A stretch of DNA of 10,272 nt from CAYMJM01 sp964391325 (GCA_964391325.1 CAYMJM010000023.1:1-10272); one strand, 5' to 3'; numbered from the stretch's first letter, positions 1 through 6,338 are shown. Notes: generated from the sequence alone by a model not told the origin. Numbers and translations: made by a program.

Positions 1-2
1 AG

Positions 3-113
3 TGGGCCAGCGATTATAAACGAATGCACAAAGCCCAAATAGTTAGAAATGCCATAACTACCTATATGGAGGCAGACAAAGATTGGCAGGAATTTCTCCA
101 GGAAGAGGCTTAG
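3..113 (+). CDS. 3' end of a small unidentified gene (possible ribbon-helix-helix antitoxin)
   Basis: The frame enters from the left edge and is open for 36 codons to a TAG at 111-113. The visible tail reads as a charged amphipathic helix (KAQIVRNAITTYMEAD) followed by an acidic end (DWQEFLQEEA). The pattern of an AI-x-x-Y-h helix followed by W/F and glutamates is common at the end of CopG/ParD-like ribbon-helix-helix DNA-binding antitoxins, but the diagnostic beta strand lies outside the window, so this is only a resemblance. No toxin gene follows; an insertion sequence begins within a few bases of the stop codon. It could equally be the C-terminus of any small helical protein. Confidence 0.5.
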   Translation, partial: WASDYKRMHKAQIVRNAITTYMEADKDWQEFLQEEA

Positions 114-158
114 CTAGCGCGCGGCGTCCCATATATGACAGTAAAAAAGCTCAAATTG

Positions 159-167
159 TGTTATACT
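159..167 (+). promoter_or_regulatory. Extended -10 promoter of the transposase gene
   Basis: TG at 159-160, one base, then TATACT at 162-167 form an extended -10 element, placing a start near 174 and a leader of about 15-25 bases before the candidate ATG codons at 188 and 197. No -35 hexamer sits at 16-18 bp; the nearest candidate, ATGACA at 135-140, is 21 bp away. The same TGTTATACT string recurs upstream of the 6151 minus-strand gene. Confidence 0.45.
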
Positions 168-196
168 CTCTAACTTATTTTGATTTGATGGAGCAT

Positions 197-1245
197 ATGA
201 AAAAAAGTACAAATGCCCTCACTGCTTATCTACCGCTCATGTAAACCGCCAGCGAAAACGCGGGAAATCATTAGTATATCTATGTAAATCATGCCCCAAA
301 TACTTCTCAGTCAAGACTGATTACTCTCTCAATCACGAGGCAATTTTGTTAGACCATTTGGATGGAATTTCTATCCGAAAGTTGGCAATTAAATACGGTA
401 TTTCTAAAAGCAAGTGTCAACGAATTTGTTTTGAGGAACTTAAAAAGTTACCAGATAACAATCAGTATACTCTTGAACATAGTGGGACATTTGGAAAAGT
501 ACTGATGCCTGATGCCAAGTATATCAAGGTAAAAGGATTCAAGGACAAGCTAGCTTTTCTCTGGGCAGTGGACTATTTTTATCATGATTTTCCCGTCATT
601 TCTTTAGCACCTAGCGAGAGTTATGCATCTTGGGGTAGATTCTTCAAACAGTTTGAGTATATCAATAGTCACTATGATGTCATAGTTTGTGATGACAATA
701 CCTCTTTGAAATTGGCTGCTGTCAGACATTTTCCACTAACTAAAATACAGACCTGTTACAATCATTTGAAAGAAAATTACAGGCGTATTCTGAAGGTAAG
801 AAGCCAGAGTAAATACAAGCATTTTATGAGTTTGGTTGAAGAAGTTTTATGTAGCGAGAAAATATCATTAGAGGAGTTTAATACAAGATTACAGACGGCC
901 TTTGACCTCTATCACAACGATCCTCTTGCCTTTTCAATTATCATGGATTTGAAAAAAAGAGAAAAAGAAATACATGCTCATAGATTTTTGAGTTGCTCTC
1001 CAAAGACTACCAACTTAATTGAAGGCTTCAATTCTCAATTAGAGTCAAGGTTATTCTCTATTAGAACTTTTCAAAGCTATGAGCATGCAAGTCTTTGGCT
1101 GAATGGATATGTTCTGAAACGGAGGTTCACGCAATTTACTAATTGCAAAGGGCAATTTAAGAACCTGAACGGGAAAAGACCAATTGAGATTACTTTAAAA
1201 AAGGAGAAGATAAAAAACCCACCGAAAATTTTTAAAAGAATTTGA
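197..1245 (+). CDS. IS256/IS1249-type DDE transposase, start out of frame
   Basis: This is a Mutator/IS256-superfamily transposase that would move the element by DDE chemistry. The reading frame 184-1245 encodes a zinc ribbon (CPHC at 214-225 and CKSC at 283-294), a helix-turn-helix (IRKLAIKYGISKSKCQRI, codons from about 370), then the catalytic domain. Likely acidic residues are D in DAKYIKVKG (codon 511), D in VIVCDDN (codon 691), and E in TTNLIEGFN (codon 1021), with the family C-x2-H at CYNH between the last two. The TTNLIEGFNSQL block favours the IS1249 subgroup. There is no start codon in this frame before TTG at 346, which would delete the zinc ribbon. The natural ATGs at 188 and 197 lie one frame away and run to a stop at 242. 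One extra A in the A7 run at 200-206 would give MKKKYKCPHC. So this is a decayed gene, a sequencing or assembly error, or one expressed by -1 frameshifting or slippage. Confidence 0.8.
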
Positions 1246-1282
1246 CCGAAACTGTCAATTTTGGTACACTACCCACTTTTTA

Positions 1283-1918
1283 TTATCTGGGAAAGCTCTC
1301 TTTTATGGACTTTTCTTGTAAAGTTATAGTCTGCTTTACCTCATCCGCAATTTCAAATCCATTCTTTTCTAGTGCCTTCACAACCATTGTTAGTGGAAAC
1401 CCCGCCATATTGAAGTAGCTTCCATTTATTGATTTGATAAACATCCCTCCCTGTCCCTGTACGGCATAGCCCCCAGCCTTCTCAAGAGGTTCCTCAGATG
1501 CAGCATAATCTTCTATTTCTTTTTTAGACAAATTTTTAAACTCTACAATAGTGCTTTGTACTCCTTTGTATACAATTTTCCTATTTTGTACTAACACTAA
1601 AATACCTATTACATTATGTGTCTGTCCATTAAGGTTAGCCAATACGTCAATTGCCTCTTCCTTGTCTTTTGGTCTATTCATAATAACTCCGTCTTTGACA
1701 ACTATCATATGATGTCCAATAACATAGGAGCTTTTATTGTCTTTAGCAACCGATACTGCTTTTTCTAGTGCAATTCTCTCTACAAAAGCCTGAGGATTCT
1801 CTGATTTTTCTTTGACGATGTCATCTGATATTCCAGGATCCTGCATCGTAAAAATCAAACCAAGTTTGTTCATCAGACTTTTTTTGTGGGGCGAATTAGA
1901 AGCTAATACTATATCCAT
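1283..1918 (-). CDS. Maf-like nucleotide pyrophosphatase fold protein, catalytic residues altered
   Basis: Maf proteins are cytoplasmic house-cleaning nucleotide pyrophosphatases acting on modified or excess NTPs and are linked to septum control. The fold is clear along 211 residues: N-terminal DIVLASNSP, LNGQTHNVIG at 96-105, and the C-terminal block EEPLEKAGGYAVQGQG followed by INGSYFNMAGFPL. Key positions differ. The SxSPRR phosphate-binding motif is SNSPHK (residues 7-12), the catalytic aspartate of the family's DT motif is replaced in VIGHHMIV (H70, M71), and the GKP lysine is R82. Activity as a pyrophosphatase is therefore doubtful. It is slightly longer than typical Maf (about 190-200) because of a C-terminal tail. 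The ATG at 1918 is chosen because it begins the first conserved strand; AAGAG upstream is a weak ribosome site. Confidence 0.85.
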   Translation of the reverse strand: MDIVLASNSPHKKSLMNKLGLIFTMQDPGISDDIVKEKSENPQAFVERIALEKAVSVAKDNKSSYVIGHHMIVVKDGVIMNRPKDKEEAIDVLANLNGQTHNVIGILVLVQNRKIVYKGVQSTIVEFKNLSKKEIEDYAASEEPLEKAGGYAVQGQGGMFIKSINGSYFNMAGFPLTMVVKALEKNGFEIADEVKQTITLQEKSIKESFPR

Positions 1919-1951
1919 TTATCTCTTTTAAAAGCTGCGACATATACCTGT

Positions 1952-1960
1952 ATTATACCA
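1952..1960 (-). promoter_or_regulatory. Extended -10 promoter of the maf-like gene
   Basis: On the minus strand TGG followed by TATAAT (hexamer 1952-1957, TG at 1959-1960) is a perfect extended -10. It predicts transcription from about 1945 with a leader of roughly 27 bases, making the maf-like gene independent of the Lon-like gene upstream. The -35 position (about 1975-1980) has no consensus match and is instead occupied by a palindrome. Confidence 0.55.
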
Positions 1961-1974
1961 TACAACTGATATTT

Positions 1975-1992
1975 TCGGATACTATTATCCGA
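1975..1992. promoter_or_regulatory. Palindromic operator candidate TCGGATA-N4-TATCCGA
   Basis: Seven-base arms are perfectly complementary around a 4-base centre, overlapping where the -35 of the maf-like promoter should be. It is not followed by a T run on the minus strand, so it is not a good terminator for the Lon-like gene. Two direct copies of AAAATCTAC lie beside it (1995-2003 and 2017-2025, 22 bp apart). A dimeric regulator site is the simplest reading, by inference. Confidence 0.4.
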
Positions 1993-2036
1993 TCAAAATC
2001 TACTTTAAATACTAAAAAAATCTACCTTAACAAGAT

Positions 2037-3188
2037 CTAAGAATAGACCTCTATATCTTGGGGAATGAACTCTCTAAAATTTTGAGGGTTGACTGTGACA
2101 GACGTGGCCATTCCCTGCACAATTCTCTTTGCTACCTTTCGTGCAACTCTAGTAAGGTTTCTTTCCAGCTGACGTATCCCAGCATCAAAGCCTAAAGGGT
2201 TTATGATTAAGTCCCACACATCATCAGTAAATTGAAGCTGTTGTTCACTTAAGCCGACAGCCTTTCTGACTTTCGGGAATAAATAATTCTTAGCAATAAC
2301 TTTCTTATCAGCAGATGAGTAACTTGAAAAACGAATCACTTCCAGCCTGTCTAAAAGAGCTGTAGAAATTCCTCCAAGATTGTTTGCCGTAGTAATAAAA
2401 ATACATTTCGAAAGATCTACAGGGTAATCAATATAGTGATCTACAAAAGTAGCGTTTTGCTCAGGATCCAATATCTCAAGCAAAGCGGCCATTACATCAG
2501 CTCTCAGAGCTGCCTGTCCGCTAACTTTATCTATCTCGTCGAGGAGAATTAAGGGGTTCATAACTTTTGTGTTCGCAAGCGCCTTAATTACTTGCCCTGG
2601 TTCAGCATCTGACTCACCCTTATTTCTACCTCTTAGTTCCATCGAATTACCCATAGCACCCAAAGAAATTCTGACAAATCTCCTTCCTAGTGCATTTGCT
2701 ATAGATTTAGCCATTGAGGTTTTCCCCACACCTTGTATACCGACAAAACACAATACCGGCGCATTTGAGCTACTGCCTTTTAAGGTTTTCATTTTTTCCT
2801 GATCTGTAAGAGTAGGATTTTGTTCCAGCTGTTGTGTACTGTCAACTTGAAGTTTCATTACAGCCAAGTACTCTAGGATATGATCCTTTACATCCTCAAG
2901 TCCATAGTGATGTGCATCCATTTCGACCTTCACCTGCTCTAAAGAAAGATTGTCCTGCGTATACTGTCCCCAAGGAATTGCTGCAATCCAGTCAGCATAT
3001 TTTTTAATACTTTCAAACTCGGAAGAGTATCCACCGACCTTGGCGGCTAAGACAAGTCTACTTGTCATTGTACTCAAACGTTGCTTTAGCTCAGCAGGAA
3101 TCTGGGTTGTATTAATCAGACGAAGCAGATCATTAATCTCTGGTAGCTGAGACAAATCAAAATTTGAACCAGTAGGAGCAGTTGTCAT
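2037..3188 (-). CDS. Lon-type AAA+ ATPase without protease domain
   Basis: The 383-residue protein matches the ATPase core of Lon protease: the linker YADWIAAIPWGQYTQDN (65-80), HYGLEDVKDHILEYLAV (94-110), Walker A GIQGVGKTS (150-158), Walker B LILLDEID (213-220), ALLEILDPEQNATFVDHY (235-252), sensor-1 TTANN (266-270), arginine finger in LLDRLEVIR (R281), and sensor-2 in GIRQLERNL (R339). It then stops after a short VTVNPQNFREF segment. The Ser-Lys peptidase domain of about 190 residues and most of the large N-terminal substrate domain are absent. An insert of about 25 residues lies between the helical linker and Walker A (114-140). No peptidase remnant fits in the 118 bp downstream, so this is a complete short form and not a frameshift. 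It may act as an unfoldase or remodeller, alone or with a separate partner. Lon itself is about 780 residues. Confidence 0.85.
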   Translation of the reverse strand: MTTAPTGSNFDLSQLPEINDLLRLINTTQIPAELKQRLSTMTSRLVLAAKVGGYSSEFESIKKYADWIAAIPWGQYTQDNLSLEQVKVEMDAHHYGLEDVKDHILEYLAVMKLQVDSTQQLEQNPTLTDQEKMKTLKGSSSNAPVLCFVGIQGVGKTSMAKSIANALGRRFVRISLGAMGNSMELRGRNKGESDAEPGQVIKALANTKVMNPLILLDEIDKVSGQAALRADVMAALLEILDPEQNATFVDHYIDYPVDLSKCIFITTANNLGGISTALLDRLEVIRFSSYSSADKKVIAKNYLFPKVRKAVGLSEQQLQFTDDVWDLIINPLGFDAGIRQLERNLTRVARKVAKRIVQGMATSVTVNPQNFREFIPQDIEVYS

Positions 3189-3221
3189 AATTAATTCTAA
3201 AGAAATTTACTCCATTCTAAT

Positions 3222-3254
3222 AAAAAAAGCCCTCCCTGAACAGGGGGGCTTTTT
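3222..3254 (-). terminator. Strong intrinsic terminator after rplY
   Basis: A GC-rich stem (AAAAAGCCC-T-CCCTG, 3224-3238, pairing with CAGGGGGGCTTTTT, 3241-3254, with one bulged T) lies 20-50 bases past the rplY stop and is followed on the minus strand by seven T residues. It closes the yidC-jag-rplY cluster. The A/T symmetry means it could also work on the plus strand, but no plus-strand gene needs it. The Lon-like gene begins 34 bases after it on the minus strand, so its promoter must be squeezed in between; TAGAAT boxes at 3214-3219 and 3194-3199 are candidates. Confidence 0.9.
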
Positions 3255-3273
3255 GATTTCTAACTTAAGTCTC

Positions 3274-3921
3274 TTATTCTTCTACTGGAACCTCCTCGTC
3301 AGCAACCTCTTCACTCTCTGCTCCTTCTACTTCCTCCTCTACCACTTCCTCTTCAATAATCTCTTTTTGTGGTGGGGCAATATAAGCTATAGCTGTGCTT
3401 GTAACTTCTATATCAACCAACTCAACTCCTTCAGGCACCTTAATATCAGAAAGCATAATATTGTCCCCGACTTCTTTAAGGTTTGAGGTGTCTACAACAA
3501 AATTGGTCGGAATATCCTTTGGAAGACAGCGAACTTCTACCTCGTTAATAGGCGTTACCAAAAATCCAAGATTATTCTTGACAGCCGGTGACACCCCTTC
3601 AAAAAGCACAGGAACTTGAGTAACAATCTTGGAGGTAGGATCAATTTCATAAAAAGAAACATGAATATATTCTTGTTTTAAAAAATCTTCCTGTACTTCC
3701 TTGATAAGTACTGGTGCTCTATATCCCTCTGCTTCAATTTCCAAAGTCACCAACTGGTTTGTTCCAGCTTTCTTGAATACCTCTTCAAATTCTTTAGGGT
3801 CCAGAACTAACATCATTGGCTCTCTTTTTGGTCCATAAATGGAAGCGGGAAGTAAATTCTGGTTTCGTAGAGTCTTGACCTTTTTTCCCTGTATTTCTCG
3901 TTTATGCGCTGTAATTTTCAT
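3274..3921 (-). CDS. rplY: 50S ribosomal protein L25 (general stress protein Ctc form)
   Basis: L25 binds 5S rRNA in the central protuberance of the large subunit. The N-terminal domain (residues 1-92) carries the family signature KREIQGKKVKTLRNQNLLPASIYG and ends at IHVSFYEID. The C-terminal TL5/Ctc domain (about 97-185) includes VPVLFEGVSPAVKNNLGFL and the IMLSDIKVPEGVEL segment. Residues 187-215 form a glutamate-rich tail, as in many long L25 proteins. At 215 residues it is the two-domain form, not the short E. coli form. It follows jag by 27 bases with no Shine-Dalgarno sequence before ATG and is the last gene before the terminator, so it is most likely co-transcribed with yidC and jag. 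Confidence 0.95.
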   Translation of the reverse strand: MKITAHKREIQGKKVKTLRNQNLLPASIYGPKREPMMLVLDPKEFEEVFKKAGTNQLVTLEIEAEGYRAPVLIKEVQEDFLKQEYIHVSFYEIDPTSKIVTQVPVLFEGVSPAVKNNLGFLVTPINEVEVRCLPKDIPTNFVVDTSNLKEVGDNIMLSDIKVPEGVELVDIEVTSTAIAYIAPPQKEIIEEEVVEEEVEGAESEEVADEEVPVEE

Positions 3922-3948
3922 TTTATTAAATTTGTAATAAAGTTAATT

Positions 3949-4437
3949 TTACTCAGCAAGGCTTAAAATCACTCTTCTGTCTCCTTCATCTCCTTCACTT
4001 GTACTTAATATTCCATCCTCGGATTTAATAACCATATGTACTATTCTTCTTTCTGCCGGATTCATCGCAGGTAACTCAATTTTCTGCTTTGATTCTCTAA
4101 CTTGATCTATAGCTTTTAAAACCATTTCTTTTATATGTTCTTCCCTCTGTTTTTTATATTCATTTACGTCAACAACTATTCTAATATCTTGTGTTACCCC
4201 CTCCTGTTTCAAAAATTTAGATATCATCATTCCTGTTACCTGCTCAAATGATCGCAAGGTCTTACCTTGGTGACCAATCAATAACCCCAAATTTTCTCCT
4301 TTTATTTTTACATGAATATATTTCCGTTCTTTTTCGCCTTCAACTACATGCCCACTAATTTCGGCATCGAAATCTAATTCCTCGAGTAAATCTTTTGTTA
4401 CTTCTAAAATTTTTTGTATCAGTTTATTTTCGTCCAT
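3949..4437 (-). CDS. jag: Jag/KhpB RNA-binding protein (KH-R3H), short form
   Basis: Jag (KhpB, EloR) is a cytoplasmic RNA-binding protein usually encoded after yidC and linked to cell elongation and division. Residues 40-90 form a KH domain with the GxxG loop GHQG (55-58) in ENLGLLIGHQGKTLRSFEQV. Residues 95-160 form an R3H domain with the R-x3-H motif RRIVH (130-134) after LPAMNPAE and the closing GDRRVILS strand. The N-terminal Jag_N domain found in Firmicutes homologues is missing, giving 162 instead of about 205-210 residues. The ATG lies inside the last codons of yidC (14-base overlap), which implies translational coupling. Confidence 0.93.
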   Translation of the reverse strand: MDENKLIQKILEVTKDLLEELDFDAEISGHVVEGEKERKYIHVKIKGENLGLLIGHQGKTLRSFEQVTGMMISKFLKQEGVTQDIRIVVDVNEYKKQREEHIKEMVLKAIDQVRESKQKIELPAMNPAERRIVHMVIKSEDGILSTSEGDEGDRRVILSLAE

Positions 4438-5362
4438 TTTTTCTTTTTCGTTTATTTTTTGCTGGTTTCGAGCTCTCTGTTTTGGTACTGTTCTGTTGTT
4501 TGGTTTCTACTTTTTCAGTATAAAATCTTGTTCTGAATTCCTGTATTAACTCAGTGCGCTTCATGAACACCTGCTGGATTATAACAAACAAACTGGTCGT
4601 AGCAAAATATAAACTCAATCCACTTGGATAACTCAGCGAGAAAAACCCTAGCAATAGAGGGAAAAACATCATCATTTGTCTATTTGTATTCTGGAAAACT
4701 TCTGAAAAACTGGGAACTTCTTCTGCCTTCTTACTCTGCTTCTTCTCTTTTTCAGCAGGTATTGGTTCAGGTTGAGTACTTGCAGTCATAATTCTCATGG
4801 AGAAAAATTGAGTCAGGACTAGTACCAAAGCCACTAGTAGGTACGGCCATGACTCAGCCCAGTTTGTGATTCCGACACTATTTGCCGTCTGTCCTAAATT
4901 TAACCAGTCACCTAAAAAAGTTACGTCAAACTCATGACCTTCTTGGAATTTACCTACAAATCCATATGCTATTTCGTTGAATGCAGCAGTCCCATGCTGC
5001 AGGAGGTTTCTAATAACATAGTTAATTTGAATCAGAAGCAATAACTGTAAAATAAGGGTTAGACATCCAGATAGTTGTCCAGGTAAATATTGACCTTGAA
5101 GTTTTGCAAGTTCCTGGGTCTGACGTTCTTTGTTTTTTTTGTACTTCTCTTTAATCTCTTTATACTTTGCTTGAAACTCTTTATTTTTATCAACATTCTT
5201 AAGTTGTTTGATTGCAAAGGGCAGCAAAAGAAGCCGTGTCAAAACTGCGAGCATAATCAATGCCCATCCTAAATCCTCTCCAAAAAAGCGGTATAAGACT
5301 ACGAGTGTATTGAAAACGAGGTCGTATAATGGGTCGATAAACAGAAATCCACCGGAATTCAT
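4424..5362 (-). CDS. yidC: YidC/Oxa1 membrane protein insertase
   Basis: YidC inserts and folds proteins in the cytoplasmic membrane, alone or with Sec. The 312-residue protein is of the short Oxa1 type with no large periplasmic domain. Hydrophobic segments lie at about 31-52, 97-118, 172-192, 229-247 and 248-268. The first carries the conserved arginine in LTRLLLLPF (R43) of the hydrophilic groove. Residues 54-95 form the charged cytoplasmic hairpin, and PLLLGFFSLSYPSGLSLYF is the typical last-helices motif. The tail from 284 is highly basic (NKRKRKNGRK), as in forms that touch the ribosome. A linker of 50 residues (193-228) is rich in K/E/P. Jag overlaps its 3' end. The usual upstream rpmH and rnpA genes are absent; two small unrecognised genes take their place. 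Confidence 0.95.
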   Translation of the reverse strand: MNSGGFLFIDPLYDLVFNTLVVLYRFFGEDLGWALIMLAVLTRLLLLPFAIKQLKNVDKNKEFQAKYKEIKEKYKKNKERQTQELAKLQGQYLPGQLSGCLTLILQLLLLIQINYVIRNLLQHGTAAFNEIAYGFVGKFQEGHEFDVTFLGDWLNLGQTANSVGITNWAESWPYLLVALVLVLTQFFSMRIMTASTQPEPIPAEKEKKQSKKAEEVPSFSEVFQNTNRQMMMFFPLLLGFFSLSYPSGLSLYFATTSLFVIIQQVFMKRTELIQEFRTRFYTEKVETKQQNSTKTESSKPAKNKRKRKNGRK

Positions 5363-5396
5363 TAATTTATTTTTAAAAGTTATGATTAACTTGAGG

Positions 5397-5405
5397 ATTT
5401 TAACA
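5397..5405 (-). promoter_or_regulatory. Possible extended -10 promoter of yidC
   Basis: TG (5404-5405), one base, then TAAAAT (5397-5402) on the minus strand lies in the 57-base gap before yidC and would give a leader of about 28 bases. There is no -35 match. It fits the TGTTA-x-AxT pattern of other promoters in the window and would let yidC be transcribed separately from the two genes before it. Confidence 0.3.
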
Positions 5406-5419
5406 CAAAACGCACTTTT

Positions 5420-5779
5420 TTAAGACAGTCGTTTTTCAAGCTCTATTCCTTTGCGTGCTTCAATCATTGCCTCTTTGAACTTCTTATCTCTAACTAATTT
5501 TAAAACCCTATCTTCTATGGTTTTGCGCACTTTCTTTTCGTACTCTACCATCATTGGGACAACAACATCAGCTAGCTCCCTGAAATCATCATCTAGCTTA
5601 GGGAGAATTCTATAAAGTTCTTCGTAGCTGATATTCTCCGGAATTTTCTCTAAAACTGTCGCCGCAATTTTTTGCGCTCTCTCCTGACTCATCTCCCCAC
5701 TTCTAAGCTTATCTGTTATAAGAGCAACAATGTCTTTTTGTATTCTCTCTCTTAAAGCGTTGACGTTCTCTTCTGCCAT
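5420..5779 (-). CDS. Small charged helical protein, function unknown
   Basis: I do not recognise this 119-residue protein. It is predicted to be soluble and all-helical, rich in K, E, R and I, with no cysteine, no membrane segment and no clear catalytic motif. A central loop around NISYEELYRILPKLDDDF (residues 53-70) separates an N-terminal helical pair from a long charged C-terminal helix ending LERK-like (IELEKRLS). It starts 18 bases after the preceding small gene and is followed 57 bases later by yidC, so it is likely in the same transcription unit. No Shine-Dalgarno sequence precedes the ATG. The codon composition matches the neighbours and the long frame without stops supports a real gene. 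Confidence 0.75.
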   Translation of the reverse strand: MAEENVNALRERIQKDIVALITDKLRSGEMSQERAQKIAATVLEKIPENISYEELYRILPKLDDDFRELADVVVPMMVEYEKKVRKTIEDRVLKLVRDKKFKEAMIEARKGIELEKRLS

Positions 5780-5797
5780 TGATAAGATTTAATAAGT

Positions 5798-6151
5798 TTA
5801 AATTTCATCCAGGCCACTCTCCTGCAACAGCTTAGGTTCTAGTTCGTCTGTATTCTGATAGATCAGGGAAAGTGCCTTCATAATCTCCTGCAACCTTGTG
5901 TCTCCATATTCTGTAAGTTTTCTTATAGCCTGAAGATCTCTTTCCATCCCAGTCATTTGTCTCTCAAACTGTAAAAATTTTGATTCTAGCTCATTGATCT
6001 GCTGAAAGAGAGATCTACCTTCCTGCGCCCCTACTTCTCTATGCAATGCTTCAACATTCGATTCTACCCTCGCGAATCTACTCATGAGTTTATAGAAGTC
6101 TTTGGAAAGCCTGTCTAATTCACTATCAATCTCATATAGCTTATCCGCCAT
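5798..6151 (-). CDS. Coiled-coil protein, function unknown, first gene of the yidC cluster
   Basis: This 117-residue protein is not recognised. Almost the whole length has heptad-like spacing of hydrophobic residues among charged ones (LYEIDSELDRLSKDFYKLMSR, then LFQQINELESKFLQFERQM and LQAIRKL), which indicates a coiled coil, so a structural or adaptor role is plausible. It has no signal peptide, cysteine or membrane segment. It is the promoter-proximal gene: an extended -10 lies 30 bases upstream, and the next small gene follows after 18 bases. No Shine-Dalgarno sequence is present in the short leader. Similarity to generic coiled-coil proteins is uninformative, so no function is proposed. 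Confidence 0.75.
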   Translation of the reverse strand: MADKLYEIDSELDRLSKDFYKLMSRFARVESNVEALHREVGAQEGRSLFQQINELESKFLQFERQMTGMERDLQAIRKLTEYGDTRLQEIMKALSLIYQNTDELEPKLLQESGLDEI

Positions 6152-6179
6152 ATAAAGATACTAATAAATACTTGATTAA

Positions 6180-6188
6180 AGTATAACA
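6180..6188 (-). promoter_or_regulatory. Extended -10 promoter of the yidC cluster
   Basis: TG (6187-6188), T, then TATACT (6180-6185) on the minus strand matches an extended -10 and is identical in nine bases to the element before the transposase. It predicts a start near 6173 and a leader of about 22 bases for the coiled-coil gene at 6151. No -35 consensus is seen at 16-18 bp. Confidence 0.5.
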
Positions 6189-6218
6189 GATTAGGAGAAA
6201 TATTTATTAATCAGCAAT

Positions 6219-6256
6219 TAAACTGGATTATGAGTTCATTACTTAATGCCAGTTTA
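6219..6256. repeat. Imperfect inverted repeat in the divergent intergenic region
   Basis: TAAACTGGATTA (6219-6230) pairs with TAAT-g-CCAGTTTA (6244-6256) through 12 base pairs with one bulged G and a 13-base loop. It lies between two divergent genes, so it is not needed as a terminator; no T run follows on either strand. It could be a protein-binding site or a folded leader. The rest of the 6152-6338 gap shows no tRNA or small gene. Confidence 0.4.
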
Positions 6257-6291
6257 CGCTCTGAGCCTCGACCCTACTCGCAGAGAAGTTA

Positions 6292-6327
6292 ACTAGATTT
6301 TACTAGATATGCAGGGATCTACTAGAT
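6292..6327 (+). repeat. Three ACTAGAT direct repeats before the methyltransferase
   Basis: ACTAGAT occurs at 6292-6298, 6302-6308 and 6321-6327; the last two sit in a 10-base identical TACTAGATAT. The spacings of 10 and 19 bases are close to one and two helical turns, so bound proteins would face the same side. The last copy touches the TATAAT box, as expected of an operator, but chance in AT-rich DNA is not excluded. Confidence 0.3.
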
Positions 6328-6332
6328 ATAAT
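6327..6332 (+). promoter_or_regulatory. TATAAT -10 box giving a possible leaderless mRNA
   Basis: A perfect TATAAT ends 6 bases before the ATG at 6339, so transcription would begin at or next to that codon. No -35 is evident. Neither this ATG nor the one at 6309 has a Shine-Dalgarno sequence, which fits a leaderless message. Confidence 0.35.
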
Positions 6333-6338
6333 ACTATT

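Larger units (their letters stand above)
119..1274 (+). mobile_element. IS256-family (IS1249-like) insertion sequence, approximate ends
   Basis: The element is defined by its single transposase gene and by imperfect inverted ends. The left end at 119-142 and the reverse complement of 1251-1274 agree at about 16 of 24 positions, including a shared GACAGT, and a CAAATT block recurs a few bases further inside both ends. No convincing target-site duplication is visible next to these limits. The left neighbour's stop codon is 5 bases away and the maf stop codon 8 bases away, so the element sits in a very short gap. Size (about 1.15 kb) is somewhat small for an IS1249-type element. The boundaries are estimates and the element may be partly decayed. 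Confidence 0.55.

Noticed and set aside
1242..1262. TTGAC-N7-GTCAA followed by TTTT as a terminator for the transposase
   Set aside because: Only a 5-bp AT-containing stem and a short T run; it overlaps the inverted end of the element and is better explained as part of that.
2569..3150. Plus-strand frames opposite the Lon-like gene
   Set aside because: They mirror conserved AAA+ motifs on the minus strand and have no family resemblance of their own.
6248..6296. Possible tRNA or structured RNA around GCCAGTTTACGCTCTGAGCC
   Set aside because: CTCTG/CAGAG pairs but no acceptor stem, T-loop (TTCGA) or CCA end can be arranged on either strand.
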